Counted from the first letter of the stretch, positions 8,722 through 17,827 are shown. The stretch is 64,000 nucleotides of DNA from Mycolicibacterium sp. ND9-15 (GCF_035918395.1 NZ_CP142362.1:4563501-4627500), one strand, 5' to 3'. Notes: generated by a model not told the origin, from the sequence alone. Numbers and translations: made by a program.

Positions 8722-9116
8722 ACAGACCCCACCTACTGAACGACCCCTATTACCGACGAAATGAGCCGATGAAACCGAATCTCACCTCCTCGGTGCCACT
8801 GGCCGAGCCCGCAACCGCCGGATGCGGTTGCTGCGGGCGGCAACAGACTGCTCTATCCATCCCAACCACACCCGTGCAGGAGAACGACATGAGTACCACC
8901 ACCGCCAGCTACCCCGTCACCGGGATGACCTGCGGTCACTGCGTCGGCGCGGTCACCGACGAACTCACCGCATTGCCCGGCGTCACCGGTGTGAGCGTGG
9001 AGCTGGTGCCCGCAGGCACCTCGACAGTCACCATCACCAGCGACACCCCGCTCGACACCGATGAGGTGCACGCCGCGCTGCACGAGGCCGGCGACTACCA
9101 CCTGGCCACTTCCTAA
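8718..9116 (+). CDS. CopZ-like HMA-domain copper chaperone with Cys-rich N-terminus
   Basis: 132 residues from the ATG overlapping the csoR stop. The C-terminal 75 residues form a standard HMA domain with the metal site GMTCGHC. The N-terminal 57 residues include the cluster GCGCCGRQ, a possible second Cu(I) site. An internal ATG at 8889 with caggag upstream would give the bare 75-residue chaperone, so two products are possible; ATG 8769 is a third option. Role: carry Cu(I) to the CopA exporter encoded next. Confidence 0.85.
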   Translation: MNRPHLLNDPYYRRNEPMKPNLTSSVPLAEPATAGCGCCGRQQTALSIPTTPVQENDMSTTTASYPVTGMTCGHCVGAVTDELTALPGVTGVSVELVPAGTSTVTITSDTPLDTDEVHAALHEAGDYHLATS

Positions 9117-9168
9117 CCAACACCGCACCGCGCTCCGCAAGCGGGTCGGCTGTAGGAGACAACAGCAC

Positions 9169-11514
9169 GTGAGCACCACCGATCACGCGGCCGCGCTCGA
9201 TGAGCCGCTCAGCGTCGAGTTGTCGATCGGCGGGATGACCTGCGCTTCGTGTGCCGCCCGGATCGAGAAGAAGCTGAACAAGCTCGACGGGATCAGCGCC
9301 AGCGTCAACTACGCCACCGAAAAGGCCAAAGTCACCTATCGCGGATCGATCGACACCGCACAACTGATCGCCGCTGTGGCGGCCGCCGGCTACACCGCCG
9401 CCGCACCGCCACCCTCGGTGGCCGCCGGCGGTGAAGACGTCGAAACCACGGCAGCAGAATCCGACGAGGCCGCCTCGTTGCGGACCCGACTGCTGATCTC
9501 GCTGGTGTTGACCGTGCCGGTCGTGGTCCTGTCGATGATTCCGCCGCTGCAGTTCACGAACTGGCAATGGCTCGCTCTGACCTTGGCCTCGCCCGTCGTG
9601 GTCTGGGGAGCGTTACCGTTTCATCAGGCGGCCTGGGTCAACGCCCGCCACGGCGGGGCCACCATGGACACGCTGATCTCACTGGGTGTCACTGCAGCCT
9701 ATCTGTGGTCGCTGTGGGCACTGTTCCTGGGACATGCCGGCATGCCCGGCATGCGGATGACGTTCAGCCTGTTCCCGGCCACGGGCGGGGGCGCCGACCA
9801 CATCTACCTTGAGGTCGCCTCCGCGCTCACCGTGTTCATCTTGGCCGGGCGTTATTTCGAGGCACGCGCGAAGACGCGTTCGGGTGCGGCGCTGCGGGCG
9901 CTGATGGACATGGGGGCCAAGGATGTCGCGGTGTTGCGAGGCGGCGCCGAGACCCGGATCCCCACTGCCCAGTTGGCCTTGGGGGATATCTTCGTCGTGC
10001 GTCCGGGGGAGAAGGTTGCGACCGACGGTGTTGTCACCGAGGGCGCTTCGGCGGTGGACGCCTCGATGCTCACCGGGGAATCGGTGCCAATCGAGGTGCG
10101 ACCGGGAGATCGGGTCATCGGGGCGACCGTCAACTTCGGCGGACGACTGTTGGTGCGCGCCACCCGGATCGGCGCCGACACCCAGCTGGCGCGGATGGCG
10201 CGACTGGTCGCCGACGCCCAGAACGGAAAGGCCCCTGTGCAGCGCTTGGCTGACCGGGTCTCGGCGATCTTCGTCCCGATCGTCATAGCGTTGTCCCTGA
10301 TCACCATGGGTGTGTGGCTGCTGGCCGGGCACACGGCGGCGGCGTTTACCGCCGCCGTCGCCGTCCTGATCATCGCCTGCCCGTGCGCCCTGGGGCTGGC
10401 CACCCCCACCGCGCTGCTGGTCGGCACCGGCCGAGGCGCCCAGCTCGGTATTTTGATCAAGGGACCGCAGGTCCTCGAGTCGACTCGCCGCGTCGACACC
10501 ATCGTGCTGGACAAGACCGGCACCGTCACCACCGGCCGGATGAGCCTGATCGCCGTGTACCCGGGTGTCGGCGAGGACGCCGCGCAGGTGCTGACACTTG
10601 CCGGGGCCTTGGAGAACGCTTCGCAACACCCGATCGCCCAAGCGATCGTTGCGAGTGCCGCTGCCAACGGTGACGCGCTGCCGTCTGTCGACGGGTTCAC
10701 CAACCACGACGGATTGGGTGTCAGTGGCGTCGTCGCTGGGCACGCCATGTTGGTCGGGCGCCGCGGCTGCCTCACGGAACAGTGGTCGCTGACCGCCCCC
10801 GACATCCTCGTCGACGCCGCGGAGCAAGCCGAAACACTGGGCCAGACCCCGGTCTGGGTGGGCTGGGACGGGGCGATCCGCGGAGTGATTGTCGTCGCCG
10901 ACACAATAAAGTCCACCTCGGCTGCCGCGGTCGGCCAGTTCCGCCGGCTTGGTTTGCGCCCGGTTCTGTTGACCGGGGACAACCGGCGCGCCGCACACGC
11001 GGTGGCCGCGCGGGTCGGCATCGACCCGCGAGATGTGATCGCCGAGGTGCTACCAGCCGACAAGCTCGATGCGGTGAAAGACCTGCAAGCGCAGGGGCGC
11101 ACTGTCGCCATGGTCGGCGACGGAGTCAACGACGCCGCCGCACTGGTGCAGGCCGATCTGGGCCTAGCCATGGGCACAGGCACCGACGTCGCCATCGAGG
11201 CCTCTGACCTGACATTGGTCGGCGGTGATCTTCGCGCCGGCGCAGATGCCATCCGGCTGTCCCGCTCGACGCTCAAGACGATCAAGGGGAATCTGTTCTG
11301 GGCGTTCGCCTACAACATCGCCGCCCTGCCGCTGGCCGCACTCGGGTTGCTCAACCCGCTCATCGCCGGCGCCGCAATGGCGTTCAGCTCCGTTTTCGTG
11401 GTCAGCAACAGTCTGCGCCTGCGCCGCTTCGCCAGCCACGCCTCCCATCAACCCTCATCCGCAGTGAACACCGAGGCAACAGCACCAGGGGCCCCGAACC
11501 AAGCTGTCATTTGA
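9169..11514 (+). CDS. copA: Cu(I)-exporting P1B-1 ATPase CopA
   Basis: 781 residues from GTG 9169, chosen for taggag upstream and because the HMA domain begins soon after. Order: HMA domain (GGMTCASC, CxxC about 25-28), membrane segments, actuator domain (TGES about 302), the CPC ion-path motif (about 404), phosphorylation site DKTGT (D about 448), hinge GDGVND (about 650), then a last helix pair with YN and MAFSSVFVVSNSL, the P1B-1 signature for Cu(I). All catalytic residues are present. It exports cytoplasmic Cu(I) delivered by the chaperone next door, and is under CsoR control through the promoter at 8356. Confidence 0.95.
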   Translation: MSTTDHAAALDEPLSVELSIGGMTCASCAARIEKKLNKLDGISASVNYATEKAKVTYRGSIDTAQLIAAVAAAGYTAAAPPPSVAAGGEDVETTAAESDEAASLRTRLLISLVLTVPVVVLSMIPPLQFTNWQWLALTLASPVVVWGALPFHQAAWVNARHGGATMDTLISLGVTAAYLWSLWALFLGHAGMPGMRMTFSLFPATGGGADHIYLEVASALTVFILAGRYFEARAKTRSGAALRALMDMGAKDVAVLRGGAETRIPTAQLALGDIFVVRPGEKVATDGVVTEGASAVDASMLTGESVPIEVRPGDRVIGATVNFGGRLLVRATRIGADTQLARMARLVADAQNGKAPVQRLADRVSAIFVPIVIALSLITMGVWLLAGHTAAAFTAAVAVLIIACPCALGLATPTALLVGTGRGAQLGILIKGPQVLESTRRVDTIVLDKTGTVTTGRMSLIAVYPGVGEDAAQVLTLAGALENASQHPIAQAIVASAAANGDALPSVDGFTNHDGLGVSGVVAGHAMLVGRRGCLTEQWSLTAPDILVDAAEQAETLGQTPVWVGWDGAIRGVIVVADTIKSTSAAAVGQFRRLGLRPVLLTGDNRRAAHAVAARVGIDPRDVIAEVLPADKLDAVKDLQAQGRTVAMVGDGVNDAAALVQADLGLAMGTGTDVAIEASDLTLVGGDLRAGADAIRLSRSTLKTIKGNLFWAFAYNIAALPLAALGLLNPLIAGAAMAFSSVFVVSNSLRLRRFASHASHQPSSAVNTEATAPGAPNQAVI

Positions 11515-12402
11515 AGTAGCAGAAACGGTTCATGGATACCAGACATTGGTCCACAGTTTTGGGCTGACTAATCCCGTTGGTACACCGCATAACAGCGATA
11601 TCGGAAAAGTGCGATGGGAGCTTGCTTGCGCACTTCACCGGCTTCGATGTCAGGCAACCGTGACATCGACGAGCTTGTTTACGGTACCGCGACATCAGTG
11701 TCGTGCTGCCCGCTGCACGTGCCGTGAAACGGTGATCACTCCGGATCCGCGCAGGGGCGAGGACACCTACGACCCTCATCGACGACGCCGTCGCCGCGCT
11801 GGCCGATCGCCGGGGAGTCTGGCTCGGCGATGACCTGGCCAGCATCGCGCTGATCGCCAGTCTCATCGAGCAAGCCGAAAGATGGTTGCCCCACCTGGTC
11901 CACGACGCCCGCGCCAACGGCCACGGCTGGACCGAGATCGTTCGAGCACTGGGCACCAACCCCGACGAGGCTCGCTTTCGATTTGACCCCCAATCCCCAA
12001 TCGCCGACGGCAGATGGCCCCTACGACCACTAACCGCGGCGCGACGCCCCTCAGGCCCGCTAACGCCCAAATGCGTTGAGCAGCAAGTTTCTTCGCAAAG
12101 CCGCATCGAAGCGGGCAACGTTACCGGTGCCGATCTTCGGGCTCGCGCGTGTGTTGAGTTGGTGCTGCGGCGAATCGCTGGGCGCATTCGGGCGAGCAGA
12201 ACCACCATCGCCGTTGTTGTGGCGCGGTCGGCTCGGCGCCGCGCTGGCATCAACGCGCACGTGGCAGACGGGCGGTCAACCGGATAGCGCGATGCGGTGA
12301 GCGCCACGGCATACAGCTTCACCGGTGTCGCGATGTTTGCGTAAATGCCGGGGGGCCCAGCGGCTCTGCGTAAACTCCCAGACCGGTGCACGTGTCCTGG
12401 AT
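11515..12402. other. Mostly decayed sequence after copA
   Basis: About 890 bp without an intact gene. A 294-residue minus-strand frame spans most of it but has the Ala/Arg/Ser-rich composition of a shadow frame. The one supportable relic is described at 11774-12040. Confidence 0.5.
11774..12040 (+). pseudogene. Remnant of a small helical protein gene (no start codon)
   Basis: An open frame reads TTLIDDAVAALADRRGVW, LGDDLASIALIASLIEQAER, then LVHDARANGHGWTEIVRALG. The composition is protein-like, and GHGWTEIVRALGTNPDEA has the look of a short HTH. There is no ATG/GTG before it in frame: a TGA lies shortly upstream, and the position where ATG-ACG-ACC would be expected reads CCT-ACG-ACC. The end runs into low-complexity sequence. 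Judged a relic; the family is not recognised beyond general resemblance to small mycobacterial plasmid/island proteins. Confidence 0.45.
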
Positions 12403-12795
12403 CTATTTGGTCACCACGGCTTGCCCCGCGCTGGCGAGCGCGGTGACGCGGGCGGCCAGGTTGACGGCGTGGCCGAAGTAGTCGCCGATGCGGTGCACGG
12501 CGCTGCCGTGGTGGATGCCGGCGCGCAGCGCGAGGAATCGGTCTTCATCGGCCGCACGGTCGGCGAGGTCGAGAACGGTCGCGACCATCGGCTCCGGCGT
12601 GTCCGCTCGCAGCATCACCGCATCATCGATGGTCTCGACGATAGTGACGCGCGGCCGGGCCGCCTGGCGGGCAGGTCGGAAAGGCGCCCGGCCAGGCGAG
12701 CCGCTTGCCGGTCTCCGCAGATTTCGGTCAGCACGACAAATCCTGCGAGGTCGACGAACGCGAATGTCGCGTCGGCGGTGTCGTTGACGGTCATG
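12403..12795 (-). pseudogene. Frameshifted class III adenylate cyclase fragment
   Basis: From ATG at 12795 the frame reads MTVNDTADATFAFVDLAGFV, the first metal-binding strand of a class III nucleotidyl cyclase, then shifts near 12665. The homology resumes in another frame as IVETIDDAVMLRADTPEPMV, LRAGIHHGSAVHRIGDYFGH, AVNLAARVTALASAGQ and stops at TK. The frameshift and the short C-terminus make it a relic. Intact relatives would make cAMP. Confidence 0.8.
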
Positions 12796-12989
12796 GGTGG
12801 TTCCTTTGGTCGTGCCCGTGAAGTGCAGATGTCCGCGATTCGCCCGGGTCAACCGGCCGCCATGCTGGTGGCAAGCGTTGACTCGCCACCAGCAGCAGGC
12901 GGTCAGCAGCATTGGTGTCCGCATACCCATGGCGGGCAGCTGGGGTCATCGCAGCGGCAGGGCAATGGCTTGTCGATCATCTCGGGTCA

Positions 12990-13728
12990 CCTCCTTGGCT
13001 TCTCGTGGTGTGTGGTGTGGTGTGCAGGGGGCTGAACGCGGACGAATCCGGCTGTGCCCCAACGGTGTTCCGGATTCCCGGTTGCGGCTGAGTGCCACAT
13101 GGTCAACTCCGGTGCGCACGTTCGGGTTGTAGGCGGCCGATCCCGGGCAGGAAACGCCCACCCGCGAGGCGTAGTCGGTGTAGGCCGCGCCTGGACACGG
13201 CGTAGGTGGGGCTCCTCGACCAGGCGCACCTGCACCTGGATTCCGATCACGGTGATCACGATGCCCCGCGAGGGCGACCGGGTTGGGCACCATCAGCGCC
13301 AAGCCGAGGAATGCGACGAGGAACGCCGCGAAGTTCGGGTTGCGCACCACCCTGTAGGCGCCGTTGGTGACCAGGCCCGTGCGCTCGCTCTGGTCGAGGC
13401 TGATCCGCCATGAATCGCCGAGGGACATCTGCGCCGAAGCCGCAGAGCAGCCCCAGCATCGCGATGGCGACTCCCAGACCGCGCATCACCGGCTGGTTCA
13501 GGACAACCAGCGGCGGTAGGCCGGCCAGGTCGGCGATCGGCGCGCCGACACCGACGAGCAGCCAGCCGAGGTCGGTCACCGCCAGCGCGCCCACCACTCC
13601 AGCGAGCGATCGGGGCGCCAGGTGCGCCGGTTGCCGCTGTCGCCGGTGCGGCCCAGTTGGATGTGCCGGCGCAGTGCGCCGTCGAGCAGCATCATCGCCG
13701 CGAAGATCACCAAGGCGGCGATGGCCAT
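12990..13728 (-). pseudogene. Frameshifted isoprenylcysteine methyltransferase-family gene
   Basis: Starting at ATG 13728, which shares its A with the stop of the upstream methyltransferase, the reading gives MAIAALVIFAAMMLLDGALR, then changes frame to LGWLLVGVGAPIADLAGLPP and VMRGLGVAIAMLGLLCGFGA, then another to MSLGDSWRISLDQSERTGLV and YRVVRNPNFAAFLVAFLGLA, then a further one to ITVIGIQVQVRLVEEPHLRR. At least three frameshifts separate what should be one membrane protein of the ICMT/PEMT type (YxxxRNPxxxAF). The 1-base overlap with the intact gene upstream shows the two were once an operon. Confidence 0.8.
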
Positions 13729-14360
13729 CACGCCTCACCCCCGGCCGGGACCGGTTTGGCGGCCACGCCGAGCAGATAATCGCCGTGGATGCGGGTGATC
13801 GATCCGAGCACCACCAGATCGCGCCCAGTGAGTTCGTCAAGGAACTGTTCGGCGGCAAACCGGTCTTCGGTGGGGTGGTCGAACAGCCGTTGGTAGGTGG
13901 GCCGGGCCAGGGCGTGGGCGGTGACTTCTTCGAAGTAGAACCGGCCTCCCGGTCTCAGCACCCGGGTCACCTCGGCCAGCGCGGTGCGCCAGTGCGGGAT
14001 GTGGTGCACGATCCCAAAGTCAAACACCGCGTCATAGCTGCCGTCTGCGGCATCCAACGCGGTGCGCAGGTCGGTGGCACTGCCTTGGGCCAGCCGAACC
14101 CGATCGCCGTAGCGGGCCAGGCGCCGCCCGGCCCGGCCGATCATCACCGGGTCGAGGTCCACGGCGTCGACCGTGGCGGCACCGAATCGCTCCACGATCA
14201 GCTGCGAGCCGTATCCGGAGCCGCAGCCGATCTCCAGCGCCCGCGATCCCGGGAGCAGCCGGCCGCCGAACCGCAGCAGCACCGGCACCTCATAGCAGGA
14301 TTGCAGCCACCGCCGCGGCGGCGAGGTCACCAGCGCGGTCTCGGCCCGGTTCATCAACAT
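13728..14360 (-). CDS. Class I SAM-dependent methyltransferase
   Basis: 210 residues from ATG 14360; the longer open frame upstream overlaps the divergent repressor. The SAM-binding motif is LEIGCGSGYGSQL (about 40-52), with acidic post-motif VDAVDLDPVMIG, and FDFGIVHHIPHW and VLRPGGRFYFEEV downstream. This is the UbiE/Methyltransf_11 pattern; the substrate is unknown. It diverges from a CmtR-type repressor across 117 bp containing an AT-rich dyad, so it may be metal-regulated. A methylation role in metal or metalloid tolerance is only a guess. Confidence 0.8.
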   Translation of the reverse strand: MLMNRAETALVTSPPRRWLQSCYEVPVLLRFGGRLLPGSRALEIGCGSGYGSQLIVERFGAATVDAVDLDPVMIGRAGRRLARYGDRVRLAQGSATDLRTALDAADGSYDAVFDFGIVHHIPHWRTALAEVTRVLRPGGRFYFEEVTAHALARPTYQRLFDHPTEDRFAAEQFLDELTGRDLVVLGSITRIHGDYLLGVAAKPVPAGGEA

Positions 14361-14428
14361 GGTGTCGTTCCCACGGTGTGCCTCGCGTCTCCTCGCCCAA
14401 CCGACTGCAGCGGTATCGTGTTCAATCG

Positions 14429-14455
14429 ATATTGTCGGATTTGCCCGATCAATAT
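14429..14455. promoter_or_regulatory. AT-rich dyad between methyltransferase and ArsR-type gene
   Basis: The imperfect inverted repeat is atattgtcgg-atttgc-ccga(t)caatat, with one extra base in the right arm. ArsR/SmtB repressors bind AT-rich dyads of this size in their own promoters. It lies 23 bp upstream of the repressor start and 70 bp from the divergent methyltransferase start, so it could control both. Confidence 0.55.
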
Positions 14456-14477
14456 AGTTGAACGTTATCATCGTCAG

Positions 14478-14852
14478 GTGGCGATGAAAAGCGGTGAGCC
14501 GGTGACGGCGGAGCCGGTGTCGTTGGATGCGGCGACGGCGTTGTTTCACAGCCTGTCGGATGCGACCCGGTTGGCGATCCTGCGTCGGCTGGCGCTCGGG
14601 GAGGCGCGGGTGGTGGATCTGACCACCGAGTTGGGGTTGGCCCAGTCCACGGTGTCGGCGCATCTGGCGTGTCTGCGCGACTGCGGGCTGGTCGACTACC
14701 GGCCCCAAGGCCGGGCGTCGGTGTATCGGCTCACCTGCGTCGAGCTGCTGGACTTGTTTATGGCGGCTGAGACGGTGCTGGAGGCCACCGGCAGCGCGGT
14801 CGCGCTGTGCCCGAACTACGGGCACCCCACGGCTGGGGAGGCGGCCCGATGA
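14478..14852 (+). CDS. ArsR/SmtB-family metal repressor of CmtR type
   Basis: 124 residues from GTG 14478, or 122 from ATG 14484; the much longer open frame upstream is rejected because it covers the divergent gene. The winged helix is clear: FHSLSDATRLAILRRLALGE, DLTTELGLAQSTVSAHLACL. The recognition helix ends ACLRDCGLV, giving the CxxxC pair of M. tuberculosis CmtR (C57, C61 in CLRGCGL). A C-terminal Cys (ALCPNYGH) could be the third ligand, like CmtR C102. The likely inducers are Cd(II)/Pb(II). The stop overlaps the ATPase start by ATGA, matching the cmtR-ctpG pairing in M. tuberculosis. Confidence 0.82.
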   Translation: MAMKSGEPVTAEPVSLDAATALFHSLSDATRLAILRRLALGEARVVDLTTELGLAQSTVSAHLACLRDCGLVDYRPQGRASVYRLTCVELLDLFMAAETVLEATGSAVALCPNYGHPTAGEAAR

Positions 14853-16810
14853 CTGAGGCCTGCGGCTGCGGCCACGACCAACCCCGCCCCGGCGAGGGCG
14901 ACGAGGTCGAGGGCGAACCCGAACGGCTGTGGCAGGTCGTCGAGCTGCGCGCCGCCGCGGTGGCCGGGGTGCTGCTGCTGGCCGGCTACCTGGTTGGCTG
15001 GACCGACGGGCCCGCGCCGGTGGAACTGGTGTTATATGCGGCGGCGCTGGCGGTGGCGGCGTTCACGTTCGTCCCCTCGACGCTGCACCGGCTGGTGCGC
15101 GGCCAGATCGGGGTGGGCACGCTGATGACCATCGCCGCGGTCGGTGCGGTGATTCTCGGCGAGGTCGGCGAGGCTGCCATGCTGGCGTTCCTGTTCTCCA
15201 TCAGCGAGGGCCTGGAGGAATACGCGCTGGCGCGCACCCGCCGCGGCCTGCGCGCGCTGCTGTCACTGGTACCCGTCCAGGCCACCATCGTGCGCGAGGG
15301 CGCCGAAATCGTCGTCGCCCCAACCGAACTGGCGGTCGGCGACCGGATGCTGGTCAAACCCGGTGAGCGGATCGCCACCGACGGGATCATCGCCGAGGGG
15401 CACAGCGCGCTGGACGTGTCGGCGATCACCGGCGAGTCGATGCCCATCGAGGCCGGACCCGGCGACGAGGTGTTCGCCGGGTCGATCAACGGCACCGGCG
15501 TACTGGCCATCGAGGTCACCACCACCGCCGCCGACAACTCGCTGGCGAGGATCGTGCGGATCGTGGAGGCCGAGCAAGCCCGCAAGGGCGCCTCTCAGCG
15601 GCTGGCCGACCGCATCGCCAAACCCCTGGTACCCGCCATCATGATCACCGCCGCGGTCATCGCCGTGGTGGGCAGCGTGTTCGGTGACCCGACGACCTGG
15701 ATCGAGCGGGCCCTGGTGGTGCTGGTGGCGGCCTCACCGTGTGCGCTGGCGATCTCGGTGCCGGTGACCGTGGTCGCCGCGATCGGCGCGGCCAGCAAGC
15801 TCGGTGTGCTCGTCAAGGGCGGCGCCGCCCTGGAGGCGCTCGGCGCAATCCGAGCGGTGGCGTTGGACAAGACCGGCACGCTGACCGCGAACCGGCCCGC
15901 CGTCATCGACATCGCCACCACCAACGGCGCCACCCGCGACCAGGTGCTCGACATGGCGGCCGCGCTGGAGGGCCGCAGCGAACATCCCCTCGCAGCGGCC
16001 ATCCTGGCCGCCGCCGGTCAGGTCGCCCCCGCCAGCGGGGTGCAGGCGGTGCCCGGCGCCGGGCTGATCGGCCACCGCGACGGACACGCTCTTCGGCTGG
16101 GCCGGCCGGGCTGGATCAACCCCGCATCGCTGTCCGCGCAGGTGGAGCAGATGCAGCAGGCCGGCGCGACCGCGGTGCTGGTCGAAGACGACGACCAGCT
16201 CATCGGCGCCATCGCGGTGCGTGACGAACTGCGCCCCGAAGCCCGCCAGGTCGTCGAGCAGCTGCGTCGTGATGGCTACCAGGTGGTGGTGCTCACCGGC
16301 GACAACCACGCCACCGCCGCCGCACTGGCCCAGGAGGTCGGCATCGACGTGGTGCATGCCGAACTGCGTCCCGAGGACAAGGCCGCGCTGATCACAAAGC
16401 TGCGTGCCCAATACCCAACGGCGATGGTCGGCGACGGCGTCAACGACGCACCCGCGCTGGCCACCGCCGACTTGGGCATCGCGATGGGAGCGATGGGCAC
16501 CGATGTGGCCATCGAGACCGCCGACATCGCGCTCATGGGTGAAGACCTGCGCCACCTCACCCACGCGTTCACCCATGCCCGCCGGGCCCGACGCATCATG
16601 TGGCAGAACATCGGCCTGTCGCTCGCTTTGATCACCGCGCTGATCCCGCTGGCACTGTCCGGGGTGCTCGGCCTGGCCGCCGTCGTGCTGGTGCACGAAC
16701 TGGCCGAGGTCATCGTCATCGCCAACGGTGTGCGCGCCGGACGCACCACTGCGATCCAGATCCCCACCGGCAGCCACCGGAAGGTGTTGACCCCCACCGC
16801 CCTCGGGTGA
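14849..16810 (+). CDS. P1B-type heavy-metal ATPase (SPC motif, CtpG-like)
   Basis: 653 residues from ATG 14849, inside the repressor stop. There is no HMA domain; the N-terminus instead carries a short Cys/His cluster ACGCGH. TGES (about 193), ion-path motif SPC in place of CPC (about 296), DKTGT (D about 339), GDGVND (about 527) and a final helix with VLVHELAEVIVIANGVR follow. SPC-type pumps move Co/Zn/Cd-like divalent ions rather than Cu(I). Linkage to a CmtR-type sensor favours Cd/Pb export as in CtpG. All catalytic residues are intact. Metal specificity is inferred from context and motif only. Confidence 0.87.
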   Translation: MTEACGCGHDQPRPGEGDEVEGEPERLWQVVELRAAAVAGVLLLAGYLVGWTDGPAPVELVLYAAALAVAAFTFVPSTLHRLVRGQIGVGTLMTIAAVGAVILGEVGEAAMLAFLFSISEGLEEYALARTRRGLRALLSLVPVQATIVREGAEIVVAPTELAVGDRMLVKPGERIATDGIIAEGHSALDVSAITGESMPIEAGPGDEVFAGSINGTGVLAIEVTTTAADNSLARIVRIVEAEQARKGASQRLADRIAKPLVPAIMITAAVIAVVGSVFGDPTTWIERALVVLVAASPCALAISVPVTVVAAIGAASKLGVLVKGGAALEALGAIRAVALDKTGTLTANRPAVIDIATTNGATRDQVLDMAAALEGRSEHPLAAAILAAAGQVAPASGVQAVPGAGLIGHRDGHALRLGRPGWINPASLSAQVEQMQQAGATAVLVEDDDQLIGAIAVRDELRPEARQVVEQLRRDGYQVVVLTGDNHATAAALAQEVGIDVVHAELRPEDKAALITKLRAQYPTAMVGDGVNDAPALATADLGIAMGAMGTDVAIETADIALMGEDLRHLTHAFTHARRARRIMWQNIGLSLALITALIPLALSGVLGLAAVVLVHELAEVIVIANGVRAGRTTAIQIPTGSHRKVLTPTALG

Positions 16811-16866
16811 GGTTTCGCGGCGTTAGTAGCCGCCCATCATGCCCGGCCCCCACGACCCTGGACCCA

Positions 16867-17163
16867 TCACCCCGGCCCGTACGGTCCGGGGCCCATCATG
16901 CCCGGTCCCCACTGTCCAGGGCCCGTGCCCGGCCCCCACGTGGGTGCTGGCCCGCAGTCAGGGTTCCAGCTGCCGTCAGGCCACCAACAATTGGGGTCCC
17001 ATGGCTGGGCGGGATACGGCCCGCTGGTCAATGAGACGCCACCCGCGGGTTGGGCGAAAGCGGTTGAAGTGCCGGCACTTAGCCCCGCGCCCGGAAGCGA
17101 GGTCGCCAGCGCGGCGATGGCCACACCGGTGATCGTTGCGCGTCTGGTGAACACGCTGCTCAC
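16867..17163 (-). CDS. Exported Trp/Gly/Pro/Met-rich protein, 3' end frameshifted
   Basis: 98 residues with a typical signal peptide (about 1-38, ending AFAQPAG). The mature part is Pro/Trp/Gly-rich with two Cys (DPNCWWPDGSWNPDCGP) and ends in WGPGMMGPG units. The stop at 16867 arises in a run ccggggtga. A shift of one base lets reading continue as VMGPGSWGPGMMGGY to a stop at 16823, which completes the repeat, so the original protein was probably about 14 residues longer. The repeats match those in other island proteins. Function unknown; envelope metal binding suspected. Confidence 0.6.
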   Translation of the reverse strand: MSSVFTRRATITGVAIAALATSLPGAGLSAGTSTAFAQPAGGVSLTSGPYPAQPWDPNCWWPDGSWNPDCGPAPTWGPGTGPGQWGPGMMGPGPYGPG

Positions 17164-17404
17164 CCGTCACCTTTCGTCGAACAGCCCGCTCAACGGTCAG
17201 CGCGGGCGCCTCATTTCACTCTCGCTGCCCAGCACGCGATGACCGTAGAGCCTTTCGACCCAGACGCAGTCGACGAATAACACACGATTAGGGCGACAAC
17301 CCCCGAGCCGTCGCATCCGCGCCCGCAGAGCGAATCCCTCGGCGCGCGAAATCAATCACCGATGCGATGTAACGCCTGGCGGGCCGGTGGCGGTGCAGTG
17401 AGGC
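17164..17404. other. Intergenic leader of the exported MGPG protein
   Basis: About 240 bp with no gene. It should hold the promoter of the minus-strand exported protein and the 3' end of the DUF302-containing operon. No clear operator or terminator is seen. Confidence 0.4.
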
Positions 17405-17827
17405 TTACCGCGCCGCGGAAGGTGCCTGCGATTCAGCGAGGGAATCGATGGCAGCCTGAAGTTTTGCGGTGACGTCGTCGGCCACCGGTTGCAGATCGGC
17501 TTCGCCGCTCACCTCGACCAGCAGCCCCGGGTTCATCGCCTCCACGATCACGGTGCCCTCGGCGCCGGGGTCGGCGCGCACGACCACGTTGCAGGGCAAC
17601 AGCAAGCCGATCTGGCGGTCCACGGTGATCGCTCGATGGGCCAGCGGCGGGTTGCAGGCACCAAGGATCAGGTAATCCTCCATGTCGGCTCCGAGCTTGG
17701 CCCTCAATGTCGCCTTCACATCAATTTCAGTGAGCACGCCAAACCCCTGCTCGGCCAATGCTTTCCGGGTGCGATCCACCGCGTCGGCGAACGACGTGTG
17801 CAGCGTAGTCGACAACGCAATACTCAT
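17405..17827 (-). CDS. DUF302-domain protein
   Basis: 140 residues from ATG 17827 (ggggatcgagga lies upstream); an upstream extension overlaps the cupredoxin. The DUF302 pattern is clear: FADAVDRTRKALAEQGFGVL, LKAKLGADMEDYLILGACNP style motif (here LRAKLGADMEDYLILGACNP), and LLLPCNVVVR with a conserved Cys. DUF302 proteins are small, widespread near thiol/sulfur and metal-stress genes; their activity is unknown. It is the last gene of a probable SHOCT-cupredoxin-DUF302 operon, with a 90-bp gap. Confidence 0.8.
   Translation of the reverse strand: MSIALSTTLHTSFADAVDRTRKALAEQGFGVLTEIDVKATLRAKLGADMEDYLILGACNPPLAHRAITVDRQIGLLLPCNVVVRADPGAEGTVIVEAMNPGLLVEVSGEADLQPVADDVTAKLQAAIDSLAESQAPSAAR

Noticed and set aside
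9679..11285. Long minus-strand frames (439 and 477 residues) inside copA
   Set aside because: Antisense shadows of an intact ATPase gene with all catalytic motifs.
11507..12391. 294-residue minus-strand open frame after copA
   Set aside because: Composition is that of a shadow frame (Ala/Arg/Ser/Thr-rich without motifs), and a better protein-like reading runs on the other strand.
13410..14852. 480-residue frame ending in the CmtR-type repressor
   Set aside because: Its first 356 residues are antisense to the intact methyltransferase; the repressor domain begins only at about 14478.
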